DNA of 7,162 bases from Deltaproteobacteria bacterium (GTDB lineage Bacteria; Desulfobacterota; DSM-4660; Desulfatiglandales; HGW-15): contig JAFGPH010000126.1 in NCBI GenBank assembly GCA_016926135.1, positions 1 through 7,162 of the forward strand, given 5' to 3'. The notes below the pieces were generated by a model, which was not told the DNA's origin, did no database searches, and was given only the letters and a program-made list of their open reading frames with translations. This document shows, in pieces, positions 1 through 6,618 of the stretch (position 1 is its first letter; each line of letters begins with the position of its first letter). The position numbers and the translations under genes were made by a program.

Positions 1-636
1 TACTCCATCAACAATACCCAGCACGGCCTGGCCGGTCTACGCCTGGGAAAGATGCTCATCGGCAGGGTGGTCGATTATTTGAGAAAGGAAAGGGAACAGA
101 TCGCCACTTTCGCCACCCTGAGTCCCCTCCCCGGCTTCTGGAAGAGCTATCTGAAACCGATCCTGGAGGGAAAGGATCAGGCCTTCGTCCTGAAAACGCG
201 AGATGTCCAGTCCTTCTTCTCAAGCAGGCAGGCGCGGAGGGTCCTCCAGGACGCCATTGAGGAGGATAACGAAAAGGGGCAGTTCAGCAAAGCCCTCCTT
301 TCGATGCTCTCGGGCGAAATGTGGGCGGAGAACGAAGACCTGAAGAAGGCCCTCCGGGACCCCCTGGTAAAGATGGCGTATCAGTACATTTCAAGAGAGA
401 AGAACCGGGAGGGCAAACCGCTGAACCCGGTCGCCAACTTCCACCTGGAAAACGGTGCGAGCGTTTCCAGAAAGAACGTGAATTTCCTGGGCAACCCGTC
501 CCTGCGCGGGCTGCAGGACTCATGCGGCATCATGGTCAATTACATTTACACCGCCGGATGGCTCAGCCAGATCAGGGGTTCGTTCAGGTGGCTTGAAAGG
601 ATGGAGATGAGGGGCATGTTCTCCCGCAGCCGCTAA
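1..636 (+). CDS. Malonyl-CoA decarboxylase, C-terminal part (5' end outside window)
   Basis: The reading frame is open from base 1 and ends in TAA at 634-636, giving 211 visible residues; the start lies left of the window. Malonyl-CoA decarboxylase converts malonyl-CoA to acetyl-CoA and CO2, and its C-terminal catalytic domain has an acetyltransferase-like fold. The match is by conserved motifs: YSINNTQHGL at the left edge, TLSPLPGF (bases 112-135), NPVANFHLENGA (424-459) and SCGIMVNY (520-543). By comparison with human MLYCD, as I recall its sequence, the catalytic Ser329 corresponds to the Ser at 121-123 and His423 to the His at 442-444. Both are present, so the visible half looks functional. 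The ATG at 52 is internal, not a start, because homology continues upstream of it. The tail after SCGIMVNY is rich in Arg and aromatic residues and is not recognisable. The substrate source (malonate, or a malonyl-CoA by-product) cannot be told. The 3' end overlaps the convergent neighbour by 4 bp. Confidence 0.9.
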   Translation, partial: YSINNTQHGLAGLRLGKMLIGRVVDYLRKEREQIATFATLSPLPGFWKSYLKPILEGKDQAFVLKTRDVQSFFSSRQARRVLQDAIEEDNEKGQFSKALLSMLSGEMWAENEDLKKALRDPLVKMAYQYISREKNREGKPLNPVANFHLENGASVSRKNVNFLGNPSLRGLQDSCGIMVNYIYTAGWLSQIRGSFRWLERMEMRGMFSRSR

Positions 637-1985
637 GTACCCCCTTTCATTCTTACCGCAATCGTCCGCCCGGCCAGGATGCCGCTGGCGGAGGCCTGGA
701 GCAGGCCCCGTGTGATCCCCGCGCCGTCGCCGATGGCAAAGAGGTTCTTCACCTCCGTCTCCAGTTCGCAGGAAACCTGGACCCTGTTGGAATAGAGTTT
801 CACCTCTACACCATAGAGGAGTGTGTCCCTGGCGTATACGCCGGGCGCCAGTTTCTCCAGGGCCTGGAGCATTTCAATGACGCTCTGGAGGTGCCGGTAG
901 GGGAAGACGAAGCTGAGATCCCCGGGTGTCGCAGCGGAAAGGGTGGGACGGGTGAGGCATCGGTCCATGCGTTGCCTGTTGCTGCGCCTTCCTGCAAGGA
1001 GGTCCCCCAACCTCTGGACGATAGCCCCCCCGCCCAATAGGTTCGCCAGCCTCGCAATGTGCAGACCGTAGGCAATCGGGTCATCAAAGGGCTCTGTGAA
1101 AGCGCTGCTCACCAGGATGGCGAAATTGGTGTTCTCCCCCCTCTTCTCTGCATAGCTGTGGCCGTTCACGGTGATGATGTCGGCGTGCTTTTCCATGACG
1201 ACCTCTCCGTAGGGATTCATGCAGAAGGTGCGGACCCTGTCCTCGAAGGTCTTGGAATGGTAAATGAATTTTGACTCATAGGTGATGTCGCTGATCTCCC
1301 TGAGCACAGGCGCGGGCAACTCCACCCTCACACCGATGTCCACCGGGCTTGCCGCAGTCCTGAGGCCCAGGTCTTGAGCCCGCTGTTTCATCCAGCTCGA
1401 CCCTGATCGGCCGGGGGCCGCCACGACATGGCGGCCCTGGACCACATCACCTCCCAAGAGCCTCACGCCCCTGATCGTGCCTCCCTCGGCCACGAGATAC
1501 GCCACCTCGCAGTCGGTGCGCATCTCCACCTTCCCCTCCATGGATCTTCGCAGCCGGTCCAGGATGACCCGGCAGTTTTCCGTGCCGATATGTCGGATGC
1601 GGGCGGGGATGAAGTCCAGTCCTGCCAGTCTGGCCCGATCGGCGAGGTCCTGGAGTGCGGAAGAGTCATCCCCGTAGATCCGGTGGGGTGCCCCGTGATG
1701 AACCCATATCTCGTCGGCCTCTCGCAGCAGGGTATAGAGGGAACGATGATCCATGAACTCGCCCAGAAATCCGCCGACGTCCGGCGAAAGGGTGAGTTTT
1801 CCATCGCTGAAGGCCCCGGCCCCTCCCCAGCCGCACAGCATCTCCTCGGGGTTTGTCCGCTCTCGAACCCGGAGGGCCTTTCCCTTTTCCAGGAGCAACA
1901 CCGAGTCCACCCCGGACTCTGCCAGGGTAAGTGCCGTGAATATGCCGGCAGGACCTGCACCCACAATGACGACGTCATAGGTCAT
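633..1985 (-). CDS. FAD-dependent dehydrogenase, COG2509 type (function uncharacterised)
   Basis: A 450-residue soluble flavoprotein starting at ATG 1985-1983 and ending in TAG 635-633. A Rossmann FAD-binding motif GAGPAG lies at residues 9-14, with Glu33 at the end of the second strand (LLEKG) placed to bind the ribose of FAD. The family-typical GGAGAFSDGKL is at about 54-64, VVAAPGRSG at 187-195, FCMNPYG at 254-260, and the C-terminal flavin-contacting segment AIGDGAGITRG at 417-427. This pattern fits the COG2509 group of 'uncharacterised FAD-dependent dehydrogenases'. The substrate and electron partner of that group are not established, so no reaction is assigned. There is no signal peptide or membrane segment. 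The start is chosen because an AAGGAG Shine-Dalgarno lies 7 nt upstream and homology begins at MTYDVVIVG; a longer version from TTG at 2042 would add 19 residues of non-family sequence. The gene appears monocistronic within the window and diverges from the hydroxyacid oxidoreductase operon. Confidence 0.88.
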   Translation of the reverse strand: MTYDVVIVGAGPAGIFTALTLAESGVDSVLLLEKGKALRVRERTNPEEMLCGWGGAGAFSDGKLTLSPDVGGFLGEFMDHRSLYTLLREADEIWVHHGAPHRIYGDDSSALQDLADRARLAGLDFIPARIRHIGTENCRVILDRLRRSMEGKVEMRTDCEVAYLVAEGGTIRGVRLLGGDVVQGRHVVAAPGRSGSSWMKQRAQDLGLRTAASPVDIGVRVELPAPVLREISDITYESKFIYHSKTFEDRVRTFCMNPYGEVVMEKHADIITVNGHSYAEKRGENTNFAILVSSAFTEPFDDPIAYGLHIARLANLLGGGAIVQRLGDLLAGRRSNRQRMDRCLTRPTLSAATPGDLSFVFPYRHLQSVIEMLQALEKLAPGVYARDTLLYGVEVKLYSNRVQVSCELETEVKNLFAIGDGAGITRGLLQASASGILAGRTIAVRMKGGT

Positions 1986-1992
1986 GGACTTA

Positions 1993-1998
1993 CTCCTT
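1993..1998 (-). promoter_or_regulatory. Shine-Dalgarno deciding the start of the FAD dehydrogenase gene
   Basis: On the - strand this reads AAGGAG and ends 7 nt before the ATG at 1985. No comparable site precedes the in-frame TTG at 2042, so the ATG is preferred. Confidence 0.75.
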
Positions 1999-2043
1999 CT
2001 CAGTGCCCCTTTACCCCGCTCCCCGCAAATGGTAGAATACAAC

Positions 2044-2125
2044 GGAGAACCCGGAGGCCTTTAGATCCAACGCCATCATATTCCCAAAAGGACTCAAGAT
2101 CAAACCACGAAAGCCCCGGTTCTCC
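2044..2125. repeat. Split inverted repeat flanking the - strand promoter
   Basis: GGAGAACCCGG at 2044-2054 is mirrored by CCGGTTCTCC at 2116-2125. The arms share a perfect 8-bp inverted core (GGAGAACC / GGTTCTCC), and the match extends to 10 bp if one C is skipped. The arms lie about 60 bp apart and bracket the candidate -35/-10 of the FAD dehydrogenase gene. They could be two operator half-sites or a chance pairing. The distance is too long for an ordinary terminator hairpin. Confidence 0.35.
2075..2103 (-). promoter_or_regulatory. Candidate sigma70-type promoter for the FAD dehydrogenase gene
   Basis: On the - strand, TTGATC (2103-2098, 4 of 6 to TTGACA) is followed after 17 nt by TATGAT (2080-2075, 5 of 6 to TATAAT). 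The predicted start of transcription is near 2068, giving a leader of about 80 nt before the ATG at 1985. The spacing is optimal, but the -35 is imperfect and no experimental support is available. Confidence 0.45.
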
Positions 2126-2131
2126 AAATCG

Positions 2132-2139
2132 CCACGTGG
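2132..2139. repeat. 8-bp palindrome CCACGTGG in the divergent intergenic region
   Basis: A perfect palindrome lying between the two divergent promoter candidates. It sits about 30 bp beyond the -35 of the - strand promoter and about 36 bp upstream of the -35 of the + strand promoter. That position would suit an activator or repressor site. I do not recognise a specific regulator motif, and a single 8-bp palindrome can arise by chance. Confidence 0.25.
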
Positions 2140-2174
2140 AGATCTCATGACCTCATTGTCGGCCATCTTTCTGC

Positions 2175-2204
2175 TTGACAACCTGAACCGTTGTTTTTTA
2201 TAGT
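2175..2204 (+). promoter_or_regulatory. Strong candidate sigma70-type promoter of the three-gene operon
   Basis: TTGACA (2175-2180, 6 of 6) is followed after 18 nt by TATAGT (2199-2204, 5 of 6 to TATAAT). The spacer is AT-rich near the -10, with a run of six T at 2194-2199. Transcription would start near 2211, giving a leader of about 78 nt before the ATG at 2289. This is the best promoter match I found in the window, and the surrounding 60 bp is markedly more AT-rich than the flanking genes. Confidence 0.6.
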
Positions 2205-2238
2205 CACTTTGTAGCTAAATAGTAGCCATCACCAGCAC

Positions 2239-2292
2239 ATGGAGGAGATCTTGTTCAATTCACCACTCGGACCAAGGGAGGTCAGGACATGA
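2239..2292 (+). other. Possible 17-codon leader ORF overlapping the next start
   Basis: ATG at 2239 opens a short frame encoding MEEILFNSPLGPREVRT and ends in TGA at 2290-2292. The TGA overlaps the ATG at 2289-2291 of the oxidoreductase gene in an ATGA arrangement, as seen in translationally coupled genes. It lies inside the predicted leader. Against it, no clear Shine-Dalgarno precedes it, and the downstream gene has its own strong site. Chance is quite possible. Confidence 0.2.
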
Positions 2293-4889
2293 GTATTTTT
2301 GATGAGATTGCCCAGATTGTCGGCCCGGATCAAATCTTTACGGATCGCATCGAGTGCCTCTGCAATTCAAGAGATATGTCCGTCCATCAAGGCATTCCGG
2401 AGGCGGTAGTCTTTGCCCGAACCACGGAACAGGTTTCGGCCATCATGAAACTGGCCCACAGGGACAAAGTCCCGGTGACCCCCCGCGGCTCCGGCACAAG
2501 CACCACGGGGGCCGTTCTGCCCGTGCGAGGAGGTATCCTGCTGGACGTTCACCTGATGAACAAGATCCTGGAGATCAACAAGAAGGATTTCTACGCCAGG
2601 GTGGAACCCGGAGTCATCTGCATGCAGCTCAATACCGTCCTCGGCAGGGAGGGGCTCATGTTCCCGCCCAACCCGGGGAGTGAGGTCATTGCCTCGATCG
2701 GCGGTATGGTTTCCACCAATGCAAGTGGCCACAGGGCCGTTAAGTACGGCACCACCAAGGATTACATCAAGGGCCTCAAAGTGGTTCTTGCGGACGGGAC
2801 CATCATCGAGACCGGAGGCATCACGCCCAAGACCTCTCTTGGCTATGACCTCACCCGCCTCTTTTGCGCGGCAGAGGGGACCCTGGGGATTGTTACCGAG
2901 ATCATCTGCAAGCTGGAACCGAAACCGGAATACGGCGCCCTCGCACTTGCCGTATTCTCGGACATCAACAAGGCAGGCGATGCGGTCACGGAGGTGACCA
3001 CCTCGGGGATCAAGCTGGCCGGCTGCGAGATCATGGACAAGTTCAGCATCAAGGTTGTGGAGAAGGCCCTGGGAAAAGACGTGAGCAAGATCGAGGCCTT
3101 GCTGATCATGGAGGCAGACGGGGCAAAGGATGTGGTGGTCCGGGACATGGACCGGATCGGGGAGATCTGCAAGAAATACAATGTACTGGAATATGAATGG
3201 ACCGACGCGCCCGCCCGCAGGGAGGAGATGATGAGGGCCAGGGGCGGTCTGGTGCCCACCCTTTCACGGATCAAGCCCGGAAACCGGCTGGTGGCCATCG
3301 CAGAGGACCTGGGTGTCCCCTCCACCAAGATTCCGGAGACGATCCGGCGTGCGCAGGCCATCTCTGAGAAATACAACATCATCATCGCCACCTTCGGACA
3401 CGTGGGAGACGGCAATGTGCACACCACCTTCGTGTGCGACGTGAGGAGCAGGGACGACTGGAACCGCCTCAAACCCGCTGCCGAAGAATTGGTGAAGACC
3501 GCCCTCGAGATGAAGGGAACCCTCAGCGCCGAGCACGGCACCGGGCTTACGCGCGCTCCCCACATCGAACTCCAGCTCGGCCCCGCCTTCGAGGTGATGC
3601 GAAAGATCAAGCAGGCCCTGGACCCGGACGGGATCTTGAACCCCGGGAAAATGGGCCTTGAAAAGGGAAAGAAGCCGGACCTCTATGACTTCTTTGCCTT
3701 CCAGCCTCTGGTGGATAACCCGGACGGCGTCAACTCCTACGGCAAGGAGGTAGACAACGAGATCCTCGCCTGCATCCACTGCGGCTTCTGCCGGCTCGGC
3801 TGCCCCACCTTCAGCGTTACCCAGAGGGAGTCCAGAAATGCCCGAGGCCGAAACGCCCTTGCCTTCTATCTGCTTAACGGCAGCATCGAGCCCACCCGGG
3901 ATCTCGCGGAGGCCTTTTACAGCTGCACTACCTGCCAGGCCTGCACCTATTTCTGCCCGGCCCGCATCAAGGTGGACGAGATCGTGGAGGGGGTGAGGAA
4001 AAAGATGTACAAGGCCGGGCTCGTGCCCGATGCGGTGCTCGGCGTGAGGGAGAACATCATCAAGACGGGGAACGTCTATGCCAGCGCCAAGGCGGAGAGA
4101 ATCTCCATCTATCCGCCGGCCCTCAAGGAAAAGGCCAAGAAAGGGGAGTTGAAGCCGAAGGCTGAGACCCTTCTCTTTATGGGATGCGTCCCCAGTTACC
4201 TGGACATGAAGATGGTGCCCAGCCTCATCAAGCCCCTGGATGCGGCCAGGGTGGATTACACGACCCTTTCGACCGAAGAGGGCTGCTGCGGCTTCCCGAT
4301 CTTCCTCATGGGGTCCGATGAGTTCGAACGCCATGCGGGGAAGACCCTCGAGAGAATCAAGGCCACGGGCGCCAGGGAACTCGTCACCCCCTGTGCCGGC
4401 TGCTACAAAACCTTCAAAAAGATCTATCCCGAGGTGTTGGGCGATTTGGGGATCGAGGTCTATCATTCGGTCCACTACATCGAGAAACTGATCAAGGAAG
4501 GAAAACTCACATTGAAGGGTGTGGAATCTCAAAAGGTGACCTACCACGACCCGTGCGACCTGGGCCGGGCCTTCCAGATTTTTGAGGAGCCGCGGAACAT
4601 CCTCAAGGCCATCCCCGGGGTAGATTACGTGGAGATGGCCAGGAACAGACTCCAGGCCCGTTGCTGCGGCGGCGGCGGCGGCGTGTCGGCCAATAACCCC
4701 GAGATGGCCGTCCAGATGGCCGCGGAGAGGGTGCGGGATGCCTTGGCCGTGGGGGCCGAGGTGATCGTCTCAGGGTGCGCAGCCTGCAAGGACAACCTGA
4801 GAAAAGGCGCCAAGGCTATCCCCAAGGACGAGCGCGGCAAGATCAAGGTGATGGACATCACGGAGATTGTGGCATCCGCAGCGGCATGA
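2289..4889 (+). CDS. GlcD-GlcF fusion: FAD-linked 2-hydroxyacid oxidoreductase with Fe-S and CCG domains
   Basis: An 866-residue fusion of two proteins usually encoded separately. Residues about 36-175 form an FAD-binding domain of the vanillyl-alcohol-oxidase type (PRGSGTSTTG at 65-74, NPGS at 128-131). Residues about 215-454 form the FAD-oxidase C-terminal domain, with FGHVGDGNVH including His371 and His378, and EHGTG at 415-419, ending at NPGK 451-454. After a linker come two 4Fe-4S motifs, CxxCxxCxxxCP at 495-506 and 546-557. Two cysteine-rich CCG domains follow (Cys633, Cys666-667, Cys702/705; Cys756, Cys792-793, Cys830/833). Relatives oxidise D-lactate, glycolate or other 2-hydroxyacids to 2-oxoacids and pass electrons through the clusters to a quinone or another carrier; the substrate here is not determined. 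No separate GlcE subunit, ETF gene or membrane segment is visible. The Shine-Dalgarno AAGGGAGGT (2274-2282) fixes the start. It is the first gene of a probable operon driven from the promoter at 2175-2204. Confidence 0.9.
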   Translation: MSIFDEIAQIVGPDQIFTDRIECLCNSRDMSVHQGIPEAVVFARTTEQVSAIMKLAHRDKVPVTPRGSGTSTTGAVLPVRGGILLDVHLMNKILEINKKDFYARVEPGVICMQLNTVLGREGLMFPPNPGSEVIASIGGMVSTNASGHRAVKYGTTKDYIKGLKVVLADGTIIETGGITPKTSLGYDLTRLFCAAEGTLGIVTEIICKLEPKPEYGALALAVFSDINKAGDAVTEVTTSGIKLAGCEIMDKFSIKVVEKALGKDVSKIEALLIMEADGAKDVVVRDMDRIGEICKKYNVLEYEWTDAPARREEMMRARGGLVPTLSRIKPGNRLVAIAEDLGVPSTKIPETIRRAQAISEKYNIIIATFGHVGDGNVHTTFVCDVRSRDDWNRLKPAAEELVKTALEMKGTLSAEHGTGLTRAPHIELQLGPAFEVMRKIKQALDPDGILNPGKMGLEKGKKPDLYDFFAFQPLVDNPDGVNSYGKEVDNEILACIHCGFCRLGCPTFSVTQRESRNARGRNALAFYLLNGSIEPTRDLAEAFYSCTTCQACTYFCPARIKVDEIVEGVRKKMYKAGLVPDAVLGVRENIIKTGNVYASAKAERISIYPPALKEKAKKGELKPKAETLLFMGCVPSYLDMKMVPSLIKPLDAARVDYTTLSTEEGCCGFPIFLMGSDEFERHAGKTLERIKATGARELVTPCAGCYKTFKKIYPEVLGDLGIEVYHSVHYIEKLIKEGKLTLKGVESQKVTYHDPCDLGRAFQIFEEPRNILKAIPGVDYVEMARNRLQARCCGGGGGVSANNPEMAVQMAAERVRDALAVGAEVIVSGCAACKDNLRKGAKAIPKDERGKIKVMDITEIVASAAA

Positions 4890-4994
4890 AGGGAACGCCG
4901 GATCCCGTGAGCCTTTTCCTGTTGAAAGAAACCCTGATGACCCTAGTGTGAACAGCGACAAGGTCTTCAACCGTTTTGAAAGGAGGTTCGTAAC

Positions 4995-6578
4995 ATGTTG
5001 TCAAGCAGATGGATGCATGCGGGAATCGTATTGAAAATGAGCGCCATCAACTATCCGGACAAACTGGGATGGCAGGACAAGTTCCAGGAATACACCTTCA
5101 AGGAGTGGAACGACAGGGCTTGCAGGCTGGCCAACGGCCTCCTCGACATGGGCGTGAAACACAAGGACACCTTTGCCGTGATCGCCTTCAACCGGGGAGA
5201 GTGGATGGACATCTATGCAGGCTGCGCCAAGGGCGGCCAGGCCATCGTTCCGGTCATGTTCAGGCTGGCTCCACCGGAAATTCAGTACATCGTAAACCAC
5301 TCCGAGTGCAAGGCCTTCATCGTGGAGAAACCCTTTGTGGAGATGATCGACGGCATTAAAGACAAGCTGCCCGTGCCCAAGGACAATTACATCTACATGG
5401 GTGACGGCCCGGCCCCGGCAGGGTACATCCACTACGAAGAGTGGCTCAAGAAATCATCCAACAAGGAACCGGATTACGAGGTGGACGGGGATGACACCTG
5501 GACGATCATGTACACCTCCGGGACCACCGGAAGGCCCAAAGGGGTGATCCGGACCCACGAGAGTTACATGGCACAGTACTACCTGAACGACATCAACATG
5601 GGCATTCGCCCGACGGACAAGGTCATGCTGGTCATGCCCATGTGCCATGTGAACTCCATCTTCTATTCCTTCCCTTACACCCTCGTGTCGGCCCCTGTTT
5701 TTGTGTACAACATGGTGAGCTTCGACCCGGTGGACCTCTTGAAGACCATCGACAAGTACAAGATCACCTTCACCTCCCTGGTCCCAACCCACTACATCAT
5801 GATGCTGTCCCTGCCCGAGGATGTGAAGAACAGCATCGACGTCTCTTCCATTCGCCAGCTCCTGATCTCCTCAGCCCCTGCCCGGAAGGAAACCAAACTC
5901 GCCATCATGGAGTACTTCAAAAACGGCGAACTCTGGGAGGCTTACGGAAGCACGGAAGGCGGGCTGGTAACCCTGCTCCGGCCGGAAGACCAGTTCAAGA
6001 AGCTAGGCTCCATCGGCAAGGAGATCTTCGGCACCGACAGGATCAAGATCCTGGACGAAAATAGGAACGAGGTGCCGGATGGAGAGGTGGGCGAACTCTT
6101 CTACCGAACCCCCATGCTCTTCAAGGAATACCTCAAGGAGCCGGAGAAAAGCAAACAGGCCTTCTTCGGTGAATGGTCCTCTGCCGGCGACATGGTCAGG
6201 CGTGACGAAGACGGTTACTATGCGCTGGTGGACAGAAAGGCGAACATGATCATCACCGGCGGGGAGAACGTCTACCCCTCCGAGGTGGAAGGCGTTGTAG
6301 GAGCCCACAACGCCGTGAGAGACGTGGCCGTCATCGGCCTGCCGGACCCCAAGTGGGGCGAGGCGGTCAAGGCGATCGTGGTGCTCCATCAGGGCTTCGA
6401 ACCGAGCGAGGAACTGGCCAAGGAGATCATCGAGTTCACCAAAGGGAAGATTGCCGGTTTCAAACGCCCCAAGACCCTGGATTTCATCAAGGATGAAGAG
6501 ATGCCGAGGACGCCCACAGGGAAGATCCTGCACCGTATCCTGAGGGAGAAGTACGGCAAGTGGGCTGACCAGAAGTGA
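4995..6578 (+). CDS. AMP-forming acyl-CoA synthetase (carboxylate-CoA ligase)
   Basis: A 527-residue member of the adenylate-forming (ANL) superfamily, of usual length for short- to long-chain or aromatic acyl-CoA ligases. It activates a carboxylic acid with ATP to an acyl-adenylate and then to acyl-CoA. Motifs in order are the phosphate-binding loop YTSGTTGRPKG at 173-183, EAYGSTEGG at 315-323, the ribose-binding Asp399 in SAGDM, Arg414 in the hinge region VDRKANM, GGENVYPSEVE at 422-432, and the adenylation Lys510 in RTPTGKI. All key residues are present, so the enzyme looks active. The acid substrate cannot be inferred; the family includes fatty, cyclohexanecarboxylic and aryl acid ligases. 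It has no signal peptide or membrane helix. The AGGAGGT Shine-Dalgarno at 4981-4987 ends 7 nt before the ATG and is nearly ideal. The 105-bp gap from the upstream gene contains no terminator or convincing promoter, so co-transcription is likely. Confidence 0.92.
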   Translation: MLSSRWMHAGIVLKMSAINYPDKLGWQDKFQEYTFKEWNDRACRLANGLLDMGVKHKDTFAVIAFNRGEWMDIYAGCAKGGQAIVPVMFRLAPPEIQYIVNHSECKAFIVEKPFVEMIDGIKDKLPVPKDNYIYMGDGPAPAGYIHYEEWLKKSSNKEPDYEVDGDDTWTIMYTSGTTGRPKGVIRTHESYMAQYYLNDINMGIRPTDKVMLVMPMCHVNSIFYSFPYTLVSAPVFVYNMVSFDPVDLLKTIDKYKITFTSLVPTHYIMMLSLPEDVKNSIDVSSIRQLLISSAPARKETKLAIMEYFKNGELWEAYGSTEGGLVTLLRPEDQFKKLGSIGKEIFGTDRIKILDENRNEVPDGEVGELFYRTPMLFKEYLKEPEKSKQAFFGEWSSAGDMVRRDEDGYYALVDRKANMIITGGENVYPSEVEGVVGAHNAVRDVAVIGLPDPKWGEAVKAIVVLHQGFEPSEELAKEIIEFTKGKIAGFKRPKTLDFIKDEEMPRTPTGKILHRILREKYGKWADQK

Positions 6579-6618
6579 GTCTCCTGCAAAATCTAAACCT
6601 ACATTGGAGGATGTGGAA

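Noticed and set aside
693..707. Hairpin GGCCT-N5-AGGCC as a terminator for the convergent genes
   Set aside because: The stem is only 5 bp with no T-tract on either side, and it falls in the conserved C-terminal flavin-binding coding region.
1986..2042. N-terminal extension of the FAD dehydrogenase from TTG at 2042
   Set aside because: It adds 19 residues before the FAD-binding strand. The AAGGAG at 1993-1998 is correctly spaced for the ATG at 1985.
1428..2150. 240-codon + strand open frame antisense to the FAD dehydrogenase and running into the intergenic region
   Set aside because: The translation is rich in Pro, Ser, Gly and His without motifs. Most of it mirrors a well-supported gene, and it runs through the divergent promoter region.
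2156..2181. Inverted repeat TTGTC-N16-GACAA overlapping the -35
   Set aside because: The arms are only 5 bp and one belongs to the TTGACA box itself, so chance is the simplest explanation.
2147..2203. 18-codon frame MTSLSAIFLLDNLNRCFL with a GGAG 5 nt upstream
   Set aside because: It overlaps the TTGACA/TATAGT promoter and would lie upstream of the predicted start of transcription, so it probably would not be in the mRNA.
2843..3610. 255-codon - strand frame inside the oxidoreductase gene
   Set aside because: A Ser-rich shadow of the flavin domain with no motif and no credible ribosome site considered.
3264..4547. 427-codon open frame on the - strand inside the oxidoreductase fusion gene
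   Set aside because: It lies wholly antisense to a gene with clear domains and cofactor motifs. Its translation shows no recognisable motif. Long antisense frames are common in GC-rich genes with strong third-position bias.
4922..4949. Internal promoter TTGAAA-N16-TAGTGT before the CoA ligase
   Set aside because: The -10 matches only 3 of 6 consensus bases; too weak to claim.
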